From the NCBI RefSeq assembly GCF_009665255.1, contig NZ_CP035686.1:1981001-2045000 (forward strand): 64,000 nucleotides of DNA. Reading direction: 5' to 3'. The notes beneath the pieces are model-generated. The model saw only the letters and a program-made list of their open reading frames with translations, searched no databases and was not told where the DNA came from. A program made the translations under genes and the position numbers. The stretch is from Vibrio metoecus (GTDB taxonomy: Bacteria > Pseudomonadota > Gammaproteobacteria > Enterobacterales > Vibrionaceae). The first letter of the stretch is position 1. Each line of letters starts with the position of its first letter. Shown piece by piece: positions 1 to 8,373 of the stretch.

Positions 1-686
1 GTGTGGAACACCCAGCCCAACAAGGCTTAGTGCAATCTTTCTCTATCTACATTGATACCTTGATGGTCTGTTCAGCCACCGCGTTCATGATTTTGATCAC
101 GGGTGCCTACAACGTACACGGTGCAGCTGAAGGTATGTTCCTTGTGCAAAACCTGCCAGCGGACATCATTGCCAGCAGCCCAGCCTTTACCCAAATTGCG
201 GTGGATAGCGCCCTACCCGGCATTGGTAAACCGTTCGTGGCGTTTGCGCTGTTCTTCTTCGCTTTTACTACAATTTTGGCTTACTACTACATCGCCGAAA
301 CTAACGTGGCCTATATCCGCCGTACCTTCAAAGTCGATGGCTTGATGTTTGTGCTCAAAATCGTGCTCATGGCCGCCGTGTTCTACGGTACGGTCAAAAC
401 CGCCAACTTGGCGTGGGCTTTAGGTGATGTAGGCGTCGGCTTGATGGCGTGGCTCAACATCGTCGGCATCATCATCATCTTCTTTATGTCTAAGCCAACC
501 ATGGCTGCACTGAAAGATTATGAAGATCAGCAAAAACAAGGCGTGACCGAATTTACCTTCAACCCAGTGAAACTTGGCATCAAAGGTGCGACGTACTGGG
601 AAGGAAAATACCTTCGCAAAACGGGCAAAGCCCCAACCGCGGAAGTGAAAGAGACCCAAAGGGTAGAGCAAACTAGCTCACTATAA
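1..686 (+). CDS. Alanine/glycine:cation symporter (AGCS family), C-terminal part, cut by window start
   Basis: This is the C-terminal end of an inner-membrane AGCS symporter, which takes up alanine or glycine with sodium or protons. The frame is open from the window edge, so the in-frame GTG at 3 is internal and the real start lies upstream. 227 residues are visible; family members usually have about 450-550. The segment TATAFMILITGAYN-like (here SATAFMILITGAYNV, residues 24-38) is a family hallmark. Hydrophobic helices lie near residues 14-36, 78-99, 113-131 and 145-164, followed by a hydrophilic tail of about 60 residues. A strong terminator follows. The substrate cannot be told from this part. 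Confidence 0.88.
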   Translation, partial: VEHPAQQGLVQSFSIYIDTLMVCSATAFMILITGAYNVHGAAEGMFLVQNLPADIIASSPAFTQIAVDSALPGIGKPFVAFALFFFAFTTILAYYYIAETNVAYIRRTFKVDGLMFVLKIVLMAAVFYGTVKTANLAWALGDVGVGLMAWLNIVGIIIIFFMSKPTMAALKDYEDQQKQGVTEFTFNPVKLGIKGATYWEGKYLRKTGKAPTAEVKETQRVEQTSSL

Positions 687-717
687 GAAAAAGCAGTGAA
701 CACAACATAAATAAGCC

Positions 718-749
718 AAAGGGTTAGCAGATGCTAACCCTTTATTTTT
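718..749 (+). terminator. Intrinsic terminator of the AGCS symporter gene
   Basis: A 12-bp perfect stem (AAAGGGTTAGCA with its complement, arms 718-729 and 732-743) is followed by ATTTTT on the plus strand. It lies between the symporter (+) and the alkyl sulfatase (-), which are convergent. The hairpin is nearly the same as the one at 3930-3957. Confidence 0.85.
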
Positions 750-765
750 CGACTTAAGGTGAACG

Positions 766-2748
766 TTACTTCGTTTTCGGTTCGATAATATTGAACCAGA
801 ATTCGAAGTTATCTAGCATTCCGGCAATATCGGTCAGCGCTTTTGCGTTGCCTTCTATCGTCGCTTTGCCTTCTTTGGCTAACTGTTGAATGGTAGTTTT
901 GCCCATCAGCACCTGATTCAATTCAGAACGATTCAGCGTCAGTGTCATATCTGGCTTATCCGATTGAATACCTTTTAAGTTATTCAAATGGGCGTTTTCC
1001 AGTTCAACCAAGAATTTCTCATTCACATCCGGCAGAACAAAGTTGATGGTGTAATCCACACCCGCAGCTTTATCGCCATTGAGACGTACACCGAGATAAT
1101 CAAGGAACAGTTCGGTATCCATCGCCACCACCATATCCGCACTAGCCGTTTTCGTCGCTGAGACGGTTGGTAGACCATTGCGCAGTTCATAAGCCCCCAT
1201 CAAATAGGTGTTACGCTCACCAGCAGATTCACTCTGGTAGCCCAGTTGCTCCAAGCAATCCGCCTGTAAGTAACGAGCTTGTTTATTGCTCGGCTCGGCA
1301 AACACGGCTTTATCGACAATCTCCGCACACCAACGGTACTCACCTTGATCAAACGCAGCCTGCCCTTGCTTGAGAACATTGGCCATGCCGCCCATTGCCG
1401 CCACGTATTTCGGTGCCGCATCGGTCGGTGATAGCGGGCGCAAGGTCGCAGGGTTCATATCAAAGTAACCCAGATATTTGTTGATCACCGCTTTGGCATT
1501 GCGATGGTAACTGCCGTGATAACCGCGGTTATACCATTCTTTGGCGAGCACATCAGGAACATGGAATTCATCCTGAATCTCATTGATGGTGACGCCATGG
1601 TTAGCCAAACGCAGCGCCTGATCGTTAATGTAACCGTACATATCACGCTGTTTACGTAGGAAATAGTTGATGTTGTCATTACCCCAACGTGGCCAAGAAT
1701 GTGAAGCGAACATCACATCCGCCTTTTTCGCGTACCTATGAATCGATTGGTTGATGTATTTACTCCATGCTTGTGCATCACGCACTTCCGCACCACGCAG
1801 AGTGTAGACGTTGTGTAAACCACCAACTGTGTTTTCTGCCATCCACAAGGCTTTAAACTGTGGGAAGTAGGTGTTCATTTCCGCTGGCGATTCGGTTCCT
1901 GGCGTGTTCTGGAACTCCATGGTTACGCCATCGATCACCAACGTTTCCGTTTGCTCAGTGATCACTTTCGTTGGTGCAATTAGGCTCACTTCACCTTGTG
2001 CTACGTTTTTACCAATCGCCGCATCAACTTGCCCCGTAGCCCCTTTCAGCAACACGTTACCATATTGGTACGTGGTACGACGCGACATGGCGTTCCCCGC
2101 CAATACGTTCTCTGCAACTGCATGCTCTAAGAAACCTTTTGGTGCGATGATCGGCACTTCACCACGATCAACTTGCTCTTGGTTCACAATCCCTTTCACG
2201 CCGCCAAAATGGTCAGCATGCGCATGACTGTACACCACGGCTTTTACTGGACGCTCACCTAACTCTTGATTAACAAAATCCAGAGCGGCTTTTGATGTCG
2301 CAGGAACCGTCAGTGGATCAAACACAATCCAACCGGTATCCCCTTTCACAAAGGTGATGTTAGCCAAATCGTAACCACGCACCTGATAAATGCGATCCGT
2401 CACTTTATACAAACCGTGGTGCATATTGAGTTGAGCTTGGCGTTGTAAGCTTGGGTGAATACTGTCGTAGTCACGGCCATCCAATAGGAAGCTGTAATTA
2501 CCTAATTCCCAAACCACTTTGCCGGTTGCATCTTTAATTTTGAGATCTTTTTGCTGTGCGATCAGACCTTTCTCAACCAGTTTGAAATCTTCTTGATCCG
2601 CAAAGGGCAGTGTGCTGCGCAGCTCTTCAGCAAAAGCCTGTGTGGTTGCACTCGGCGCTTTGGTTTCTGCAGTAAAAGAATGGGCTAAAACCGGTGCTGA
2701 GGTGGCAACCAATACAGCCAACAAGGTAGGTTTACAGACTGTTTTCAT
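766..2748 (-). CDS. Secreted alkyl (linear primary) sulfatase, metallo-beta-lactamase fold
   Basis: This predicted periplasmic type III sulfatase hydrolyses primary alkyl sulfates such as SDS to alcohol plus sulfate. I start it at the ATG at 2748 (660 residues), which begins a clear signal peptide (residues 1-22, MKTVCKPTLLAVLVATSAPVLA) and has GAGAGAT upstream; the open frame runs 29 codons further without such support. The zinc motif SHAHADH sits at residues 174-180 inside an MBL domain (about 115-340). It is followed by an alkyl-sulfatase dimerisation domain (about 370-510) and an SCP2-like C-terminal domain (about 535-655) expected to bind the alkyl chain. The same three-domain layout occurs in SdsA1 and E. 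coli YjcS. The LysR gene 108 bp upstream on the same strand is a candidate regulator (inference). Confidence 0.88.
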   Translation of the reverse strand: MKTVCKPTLLAVLVATSAPVLAHSFTAETKAPSATTQAFAEELRSTLPFADQEDFKLVEKGLIAQQKDLKIKDATGKVVWELGNYSFLLDGRDYDSIHPSLQRQAQLNMHHGLYKVTDRIYQVRGYDLANITFVKGDTGWIVFDPLTVPATSKAALDFVNQELGERPVKAVVYSHAHADHFGGVKGIVNQEQVDRGEVPIIAPKGFLEHAVAENVLAGNAMSRRTTYQYGNVLLKGATGQVDAAIGKNVAQGEVSLIAPTKVITEQTETLVIDGVTMEFQNTPGTESPAEMNTYFPQFKALWMAENTVGGLHNVYTLRGAEVRDAQAWSKYINQSIHRYAKKADVMFASHSWPRWGNDNINYFLRKQRDMYGYINDQALRLANHGVTINEIQDEFHVPDVLAKEWYNRGYHGSYHRNAKAVINKYLGYFDMNPATLRPLSPTDAAPKYVAAMGGMANVLKQGQAAFDQGEYRWCAEIVDKAVFAEPSNKQARYLQADCLEQLGYQSESAGERNTYLMGAYELRNGLPTVSATKTASADMVVAMDTELFLDYLGVRLNGDKAAGVDYTINFVLPDVNEKFLVELENAHLNNLKGIQSDKPDMTLTLNRSELNQVLMGKTTIQQLAKEGKATIEGNAKALTDIAGMLDNFEFWFNIIEPKTK

Positions 2749-2856
2749 TGGATATCTCTCTTTCTTAGTCATTAGGGAACAGGGACAAGAATATGAGAGA
2801 AATTGCTGTAGAACGATTCGCCAAACGATAATCAATAGTTAAGCATTACTTAACTA

Positions 2857-3759
2857 TCAACAGAGAACAGCCTCAATTTGCTCGCGCAACCAGATCAAGC
2901 CTTTGTCTTGTTGTTTGGCTTTGTGCCAACAGATAAACGTTGGAACAGCGCGAATTTCAAACGGTAACGGCTGAATAAATAACCCCAATTTTTCTGCCCA
3001 CATATCCGCCAAGCGCTTAGGAGTAAAACACAGGAGATCCGTCACCGATGCGGTCGCCATAAGGTTCAACATTGAATCACTTTGATAATGGACTCTACGC
3101 GCTGGCAGTGCTTGATCCACCAAGCTGGAAAACAAATAGTTCCCAAAACGGCGACTGGTTAATGCCGTGTGTTTTTCAGCGAAAAATTGCTCAAAGCTCA
3201 AGGAGCTCCCTAGCCGAGGATGATTTTTGGAGTACACCACAACTAAAGCCTCCTCGGTGATCTGAGTGGTAATAATAGAAGGATGGCTGATGGGGAGTGA
3301 GGCTAAAAATAGATCGGCTTCTCGCTCGCTCAGTACCTGACTGGGTGTGAAATGGTCATCTTCATAGGATTTTAAATTGACCGTGATATGCGGAGCGATG
3401 TCGCTGATTTTTTGCAGCAGTTGCGGCAACACGACCAAATCAAAATACGCCTGTCCACCAATGATAAATTCGCGAGTGCTGGTTGCAGGGTCAAAACTCG
3501 CGTCTGCTTCAAGTCCAAAACGAATCGCACTTAAACCTTCAGAAATGTGTTTGTGCATATTGAGTGCGTGCTGAGTTGGCTGCAATCCACGCCCTTGCCG
3601 GACAAACAAAGGCTCCCCCACCTGTTCACGTAAACGAGCCAAATTTTGGCTAACCGCGGCTGAAGTCATGTTCAACTTTTCTGCCGATCTGTTCACCGAG
3701 CCTAGCGTCATCACAGCATCAAACACTGTCAGTAGGTTTAGGTCGTAATCTCGCAGCAT
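2857..3759 (-). CDS. LysR-family transcriptional regulator
   Basis: This LysR-type regulator has an N-terminal winged helix-turn-helix (about residues 5-65, with SVNRSAEKLNMTSAAVSQNLARL as the recognition region) and a C-terminal periplasmic-binding-like effector domain (about 90-295). I use the ATG at 3759 (300 residues, MLRDYDLNLL); an in-frame GTG nine codons upstream is possible but lacks a better ribosome site. The sequence type (DLNLLTVFDAVM) is the NodD/SyrM/LeuO-like branch. It is transcribed toward the alkyl sulfatase, and the intervening 108 bp shows no terminator, so co-transcription or local control of that gene is plausible. The effector is unknown. Confidence 0.88.
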   Translation of the reverse strand: MLRDYDLNLLTVFDAVMTLGSVNRSAEKLNMTSAAVSQNLARLREQVGEPLFVRQGRGLQPTQHALNMHKHISEGLSAIRFGLEADASFDPATSTREFIIGGQAYFDLVVLPQLLQKISDIAPHITVNLKSYEDDHFTPSQVLSEREADLFLASLPISHPSIITTQITEEALVVVYSKNHPRLGSSLSFEQFFAEKHTALTSRRFGNYLFSSLVDQALPARRVHYQSDSMLNLMATASVTDLLCFTPKRLADMWAEKLGLFIQPLPFEIRAVPTFICWHKAKQQDKGLIWLREQIEAVLC

Positions 3760-3921
3760 TATCTCATCCGTTTTTATCCTGATCACACTTGAGCGATCTT
3801 ACTCGATCTCACTTCACCCTGCCCTGCAACTTTGTGACGTCTTGCTACTGAGTTAACTTTTTAATCGGCTTGGTTCACTCACCCAACACGTAGCAACGTA
3901 GCGTGGACTCACGGGTAACAA

Positions 3922-3957
3922 AGCAAAAAAAAGGGCTAGCCGATGGCTAACCCTTTA
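3922..3957 (-). terminator. Intrinsic terminator of satP
   Basis: On the minus strand the stem AAAGGGTTAGCC pairs with GGCTAGCCC plus TT (one G-U pair) around an ATC-type loop and is followed by TTTTTTTT. It lies directly downstream of satP. It nearly repeats the hairpin at 718-743. Confidence 0.85.
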
Positions 3958-3977
3958 TACGTTCCCAGAATATCAAC

Positions 3978-4571
3978 TTATGCTGCAAGCTCTTGTGCTT
4001 TAACAGGCTGTACGCGCTTTTCGCCGATAGGCAGAACAACACGACCGTATTCATTGTTCAGCACTTGTGCCATCGCAAAGTAGATTGCGCTTGCACCACA
4101 GAAAATGCCTTCAAAACCAGCAATTGTGCCAATCAGTTCGCTACCAGTGAAATCACGAGCAGCCAGCAGAGCAAACAAAATAGTCAGTGAACCGAATACC
4201 ACTTGCTTGGCAGTTGGGTAGCACAGAGAACCAATGAACATAAAACCAGTGAAGATACCCCACAGAGCTAAGTACCAACCCATGAAAGGCGCTGGGCTTG
4301 CAGGCAGCCCCATGTGTGGCATTACGATCAAGCCAACCAGCGTCAACCAGAACAGACCGTAAGAAGTAAATGCCGTTGTACCGAAGGTGTCACCACGCTT
4401 AAAGCACATGATGCCGACGATAACTTGACTCAGACCGCCGTAAAAAATACCCATCGCCAGAATCATCGAGTCGATTGGGAAAAAACCTGCGTTATGGATA
4501 TTAAGCAGAATGGTGGTCATACCGAAACCCATCAGACCGAGTGGTGCTGGGTTGGCTAGCTTAGTGGACAT
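3978..4571 (-). CDS. satP: Acetate/succinate transporter SatP (GPR1/FUN34/YaaH family)
   Basis: This small inner-membrane transporter takes up acetate (and succinate in E. coli) with protons. It has 197 residues; E. coli SatP has 188. The family signature NPAPLGLMGFG lies at residues 7-17, and six hydrophobic helices follow with short loops, as expected for the hexameric acetate channel-like fold. The ATG at 4571 has AGGTAAGTTCAC upstream. The gene stands alone between the GH19 chitinase and the LysR gene and has its own terminator. Its presence together with aceBA in the same window suits growth on acetate, but I saw no convincing CRP site at its promoter. Confidence 0.9.
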   Translation of the reverse strand: MSTKLANPAPLGLMGFGMTTILLNIHNAGFFPIDSMILAMGIFYGGLSQVIVGIMCFKRGDTFGTTAFTSYGLFWLTLVGLIVMPHMGLPASPAPFMGWYLALWGIFTGFMFIGSLCYPTAKQVVFGSLTILFALLAARDFTGSELIGTIAGFEGIFCGASAIYFAMAQVLNNEYGRVVLPIGEKRVQPVKAQELAA

Positions 4572-4701
4572 GTGAACTTACCTTCAGAGTGTGAATTCAA
4601 AAATGTTTGTAAAAATTACGCGCGGATTTTAATTAACGTACAGACAAAAGAAAAAAGATCTTATTGGAAACTTAGATTGTTGAAATGATTAGTTACAGGT
4701 G

Positions 4702-4736
4702 CGAATAAAAAATCGCCCAACCGAAGTTGAGCGATT
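4702..4736 (-). terminator. Intrinsic terminator of the GH19 chitinase gene
   Basis: Minus-strand hairpin with an 11-bp stem (AATCGCTCAAC against GTTGGGCGATT, one U-G pair) closed by a TTCG tetraloop, then TTTTTTATT. It lies 26 bp past the chitinase stop codon. Confidence 0.9.
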
Positions 4737-4761
4737 AAATAAATCATTTAAATACAAATAA

Positions 4762-6477
4762 TTAGCAAGAAACCTTATCCCAAAACCAATTTGTTTGGGT
4801 TGGTGACTCCCAAACTCCGGGACCATTCTTTGCAATAAAACACTGACCGTTGAAGGTGACTTTGTCACCATTTGCCACCTTAGTAATCCCTGGTTGCCAC
4901 ACAATGGCATCTGTAGGTACGGGCTCTGTCGGTGGAATCGGAGTCGGTGTTGTGGGCTCTGTTGGTGGCACTGGATTGGTCGGTGGTACAGGATCCGTTG
5001 GCGGAACAGGATTGGTCGGAGGGGTTGCTTCACCAGAAACCAATGCCCAAGGGCCACCTAAAGTAGGATCATTACCTTGCGTCCACCACTTAGCTTGGTA
5101 GATTGCGCCTTTGTAACTGACCTTATCACCATTGTTGTATACCTTTCCGGCATCCCAAGCGGATACGCCACCCGCGGGAGGATCTGTCGGATCGGTAGGT
5201 AATGGATCGAGTTTTTCTACTACGCGGACTTTCGGCCAACTCGCGTGAGAACCATACAAGTTTGTCACACATTTCTCGTAATCCCCTTTCACTAAAGCGG
5301 AATAAGCGGTTTGGAAACCGACCAACTCACACTCAAACGAGTAACCACCCGGACGATCTGGGTAATATTTCCAGTTACCATCCCAGTTGGTGTAAAGCAC
5401 ATCGGTCGCACCATTAAGGTTTAAACTGCCGTAGGGCAATTGCTGCCAGCAAGTGTTCTTCTCATCCGCTTCGATCGGAATTTGATAATGCGCCGCTAAG
5501 CCTTCCCAGTAACGAATACGGTTAACCGGCTGACCTTTGTCTTTGTTCTGCTCGCCGCACTCAATACCACCGTTAATGATATTGATCGTGGTACCGAAAC
5601 CGTAACCAATCCCTGCATCAATTTCACGTTGTGAAGGAACCCAAGTACGATCGATCACGTGTAACATCGCCGGTTTCGGTGCTTGCGGAGTCAGGAAAAA
5701 CCAGATTGCAGAGGCAAGGTTCAACCATGAATCCGCCACTAAACCGGGGTTATTGAGTAATACGGTGGCATCACCATCAAACATGGCTTCAGAGAAAGCA
5801 CCATAGTTAAAGTGGTAAGAAAGCTGTTTTGCCCCCCGACCAAAATATCCCTGCCCTGTTGCACAAGGCCACTTCTTATTCTGCCAATCATTCTGACCAC
5901 ACCCCGTGGTATAGCCTGCTTGCCCTTCAGACCAGCCCATTTCCCGCACATGCACTAAAGCTTGTTGCCACTCTTCCAAAGCTAATGGGTTATCGGAAAT
6001 GTTGTCTTTTGCAATATGCCCACCAGTTTCTTGAGAAAAGTGAGCAAACGCCGTCACGATGGATTTTTTACAAATCGCATCAGAATTACGGCCATCGGTA
6101 TACTCTGCACAAAACGCAGGGAATTTACCTATCGCGCGTAAAAAACGGGTATAGGTGTATTCCGGTGCCGCCATATTGGTAAGGAAATTCCACTCTGATT
6201 CAGGAAATACGCGCTCAACGCGTTTCACATTATCAGGGTTTGTCGCCAGTCCCGGTTCAATCGCATCAACAATCGCATTGGAACGCGTAGCTAAGGCATT
6301 TGACCAAACTGAGTACATTGGATTGGCTGTTTTAGCTTGTTCAGCCGCGACAATATCGGCTTTAGCCACCACATATCCACCAGAATTTTGTGGATCAGGT
6401 TGAATATTCATGGCGGCATGCACAGGCAAAGCGCATGCCACCGCAACCCACCATGCTGTGTGTTTGAGTTTAAACAT
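4762..6477 (-). CDS. Secreted GH19 chitinase with two CBM5/12-like chitin-binding modules
   Basis: This predicted exported endochitinase cuts beta-1,4-linked N-acetylglucosamine. The start at 6477 (571 residues) gives a signal peptide (residues 1-22, ending PVHAA) and has AAGGAC nine bases upstream; an open extension of 19 codons has neither. The GH19 catalytic domain covers about 80-400: HFSQETGG at 147-153 carries the likely catalytic Glu150, and GYFGRGAKQLSYHFNYG at 210-226 is a GH19 signature. A WDAGKVYNNGDKVSY module (about 438-480) and a shorter C-terminal module (about 523-571, ending in Cys571) resemble CBM5/12. Between them is a Pro/Thr linker with repeated PPTNPV/PPTDPV units. Chitin use is a general Vibrio trait; the gene is a single unit. 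Confidence 0.93.
   Translation of the reverse strand: MFKLKHTAWWVAVACALPVHAAMNIQPDPQNSGGYVVAKADIVAAEQAKTANPMYSVWSNALATRSNAIVDAIEPGLATNPDNVKRVERVFPESEWNFLTNMAAPEYTYTRFLRAIGKFPAFCAEYTDGRNSDAICKKSIVTAFAHFSQETGGHIAKDNISDNPLALEEWQQALVHVREMGWSEGQAGYTTGCGQNDWQNKKWPCATGQGYFGRGAKQLSYHFNYGAFSEAMFDGDATVLLNNPGLVADSWLNLASAIWFFLTPQAPKPAMLHVIDRTWVPSQREIDAGIGYGFGTTINIINGGIECGEQNKDKGQPVNRIRYWEGLAAHYQIPIEADEKNTCWQQLPYGSLNLNGATDVLYTNWDGNWKYYPDRPGGYSFECELVGFQTAYSALVKGDYEKCVTNLYGSHASWPKVRVVEKLDPLPTDPTDPPAGGVSAWDAGKVYNNGDKVSYKGAIYQAKWWTQGNDPTLGGPWALVSGEATPPTNPVPPTDPVPPTNPVPPTEPTTPTPIPPTEPVPTDAIVWQPGITKVANGDKVTFNGQCFIAKNGPGVWESPTQTNWFWDKVSC
4961..5025. repeat. 18-bp tandem repeats encoding the chitinase Pro/Thr linker
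   Basis: About three and a half copies of an 18-bp unit of the form GTTGGCGGAACAGGATTG occur in phase, encoding six-residue PPTNPV/PPTDPV repeats. Such coding microsatellites can change copy number by slippage without breaking the frame. Confidence 0.8.
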
Positions 6478-6659
6478 TGACGAAAGTCCTTCTCTCAACT
6501 TGATAATCCATTTGAGAGTAGGCTTATTGAGCACTAATTTAATAGGGAAAAATAAGAAAGAATCTAGAATTGCGAGCCATTTCAGGACGATGTAAATCGT
6601 ACGCCTGCGGTCTACACCCAGTTTTTGAACAGAAATACAAAATCAACAGAATCTGTGGA

Positions 6660-6694
6660 GAAAAGAAAAACCTCAGGCTATGCCTGAGGTTTTA
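6660..6694 (-). terminator. Intrinsic terminator of guaA
   Basis: A perfect stem AAACCTCAGGC against GCCTGAGGTTT (small AT loop) is followed on the minus strand by TTTTTCTTTT. It lies about 20 bp downstream of the guaA stop. T-runs on both sides make it potentially bidirectional. Confidence 0.88.
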
Positions 6695-6712
6695 TATGCA
6701 CTTTATGGGATA

Positions 6713-8266
6713 TCATTCCCACTCAATCGTTGCTGGCGGCTTACCGGATATGTCATACACTACGCGAGAAATGCCATTCACTTCGTTGATAATGCGGTTG
6801 GAAACCTTACCCAAGAACTCATAAGGCAGGTGCGCCCAATGTGCGGTCATAAAGTCGATGGTTTCTACTGCACGCAGTGATACAACCCAATCGTACTTAC
6901 GGCCATCGCCCATTACACCTACTGAGCGTACTGGTAGGAACACAGTAAACGCTTGAGAAACCTTGTTATACAGATCTGCTGCGTGCAGCTCTTCAATGAA
7001 GATCGCATCTGCACGACGCAGTAAATCACAGTACTCTTTCTTGATCTCGCCAAGCACTCGCACACCAAGGCCTGGGCCTGGGAATGGGTGGCGATAAAGC
7101 ATGTTGTAAGGCAAGCCAAGCTCAAGACCGATCTTGCGTACTTCGTCTTTAAACAGCTCACGCAGTGGCTCAACAAGACCCATTTTCATGTCATCTGGCA
7201 ACCCACCCACGTTGTGATGAGATTTGATCACATGCGCCTTACCGGTTTTTGAAGCCGCTGATTCAATCACATCTGGATAGATAGTGCCTTGCGCCAACCA
7301 TTTAGCGTTTTTCAGTTTTTTCGATTCTTCATCAAACACTTCTACAAACACACGCCCGATGGTTTTACGCTTGGCTTCAGGTTCATCAATGCCTTCTAGC
7401 GCTTTCAAGAAACGCTCTTCTGCATCCACTTTGATGATGTTTAGGCCAAATTTGTCGCCAAACATATCCATCACTTGCTGGCCTTCGTTCAAACGCAGTA
7501 AGCCGTTATCCACGAACACACAAGTCAGGCGATCACCAATCGCGCGGTGAACCAGCATCGCAACCACAGAAGAATCCACACCGCCAGAAAGACCAAGGAT
7601 CACTTCATCGTTACCCACTTGCTCTTTAATACGCGCAACGGCATCTTCAATGATAGATTCAGACGTCCACAGACGCTCACAGCCACACACGCCAAGAACA
7701 AAGTTCTCCAGCATCTGCAAACCGTTTTGGGTATGCGTTACTTCAGGGTGGAACTGCACGCCGTAGTATTTCTTCTCTTCATTCGCCATTGCTGCGTATG
7801 GACAAGTGTCTGTTTCACCGATTTTCACGAAATCAGCTGGAATTTCGACCACTTTGTCACCGTGGCTCATCCAAACGTCTTGAGTCAATTCAAGATCTTT
7901 AAACAGCGCTGATTCGCCAGAAACTTTCACCTGAGCATAACCAAATTCACGCTCATCAGAGGTCGCGACACGGCCACCTAACTGCTCAGCCATGGTCTGC
8001 ATGCCGTAGCAAACGCCAAATACTGGCACGCCACTGTCAAACACATATTGTGGGGCACGTGGCGAATTCGCTTCGGTCACGCTTTCAGGGCCACCAGAAA
8101 GAATAATGCCATCTGGATTGAATTCGCGAATGTCCGCCTCTTCTACATCCCAGCTCCACAGCTCACAGTACACACCGATTTCGCGCACGCGACGGGCAAC
8201 CAGCTGGGTATATTGAGATCCGAAATCGAGGATCAGAATTCGTTGGTCATGAATATTCTTAGTCAT
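6713..8266 (-). CDS. guaA: GMP synthase (glutamine-hydrolysing)
   Basis: GuaA converts XMP to GMP with ATP and glutamine, the last step of GMP synthesis in the cytosol. It has 517 residues (E. coli 525). The N-terminal class I glutamine amidotransferase domain has nucleophile Cys86 in FGVCYGMQ and His173/Glu175 in QFHPE. The ATP pyrophosphatase domain follows, with the PP-loop SGGVDSS at 227-233, and the GMP synthase dimerisation domain ends the protein. guaB lies 107 bp upstream on the same strand; a PurR-like palindrome in that gap suggests guaA may have its own promoter control besides read-through. A terminator follows. Confidence 0.98.
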   Translation of the reverse strand: MTKNIHDQRILILDFGSQYTQLVARRVREIGVYCELWSWDVEEADIREFNPDGIILSGGPESVTEANSPRAPQYVFDSGVPVFGVCYGMQTMAEQLGGRVATSDEREFGYAQVKVSGESALFKDLELTQDVWMSHGDKVVEIPADFVKIGETDTCPYAAMANEEKKYYGVQFHPEVTHTQNGLQMLENFVLGVCGCERLWTSESIIEDAVARIKEQVGNDEVILGLSGGVDSSVVAMLVHRAIGDRLTCVFVDNGLLRLNEGQQVMDMFGDKFGLNIIKVDAEERFLKALEGIDEPEAKRKTIGRVFVEVFDEESKKLKNAKWLAQGTIYPDVIESAASKTGKAHVIKSHHNVGGLPDDMKMGLVEPLRELFKDEVRKIGLELGLPYNMLYRHPFPGPGLGVRVLGEIKKEYCDLLRRADAIFIEELHAADLYNKVSQAFTVFLPVRSVGVMGDGRKYDWVVSLRAVETIDFMTAHWAHLPYEFLGKVSNRIINEVNGISRVVYDISGKPPATIEWE

Positions 8267-8357
8267 TGTTTAGCAGTCTTATCAGCCAAGTATTAAAAAC
8301 AGGAAGTCTTAAAACGGAGGCGAGTCTACTCGCCTCACATTCAGTCATCAAGCATTA

Positions 8358-8373
8358 AAGCAAACGTTTACGC
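8358..8373 (-). promoter_or_regulatory. PurR-like box in the guaB-guaA intergenic region
   Basis: AAGCAAACGTTTACGC matches the E. coli PUR-box palindrome (ACGCAAACGTTTGCGT) at 13 of 16 positions. It directly abuts the guaB stop codon, 92 bp upstream of the guaA start. Placement suggests purine control of a guaA-proximal promoter. PurR binding is inference. Confidence 0.55.

Noticed and set aside
4961..5025. CRISPR-like repeats
   Set aside because: The 18-bp units are contiguous without spacers and encode a Pro/Thr linker in frame.
6587..6600. ACGAT-GTAA-ATCGT inverted repeat upstream of the chitinase as an operator
   Set aside because: Arms of only five bases occur often by chance and no promoter could be placed next to it.
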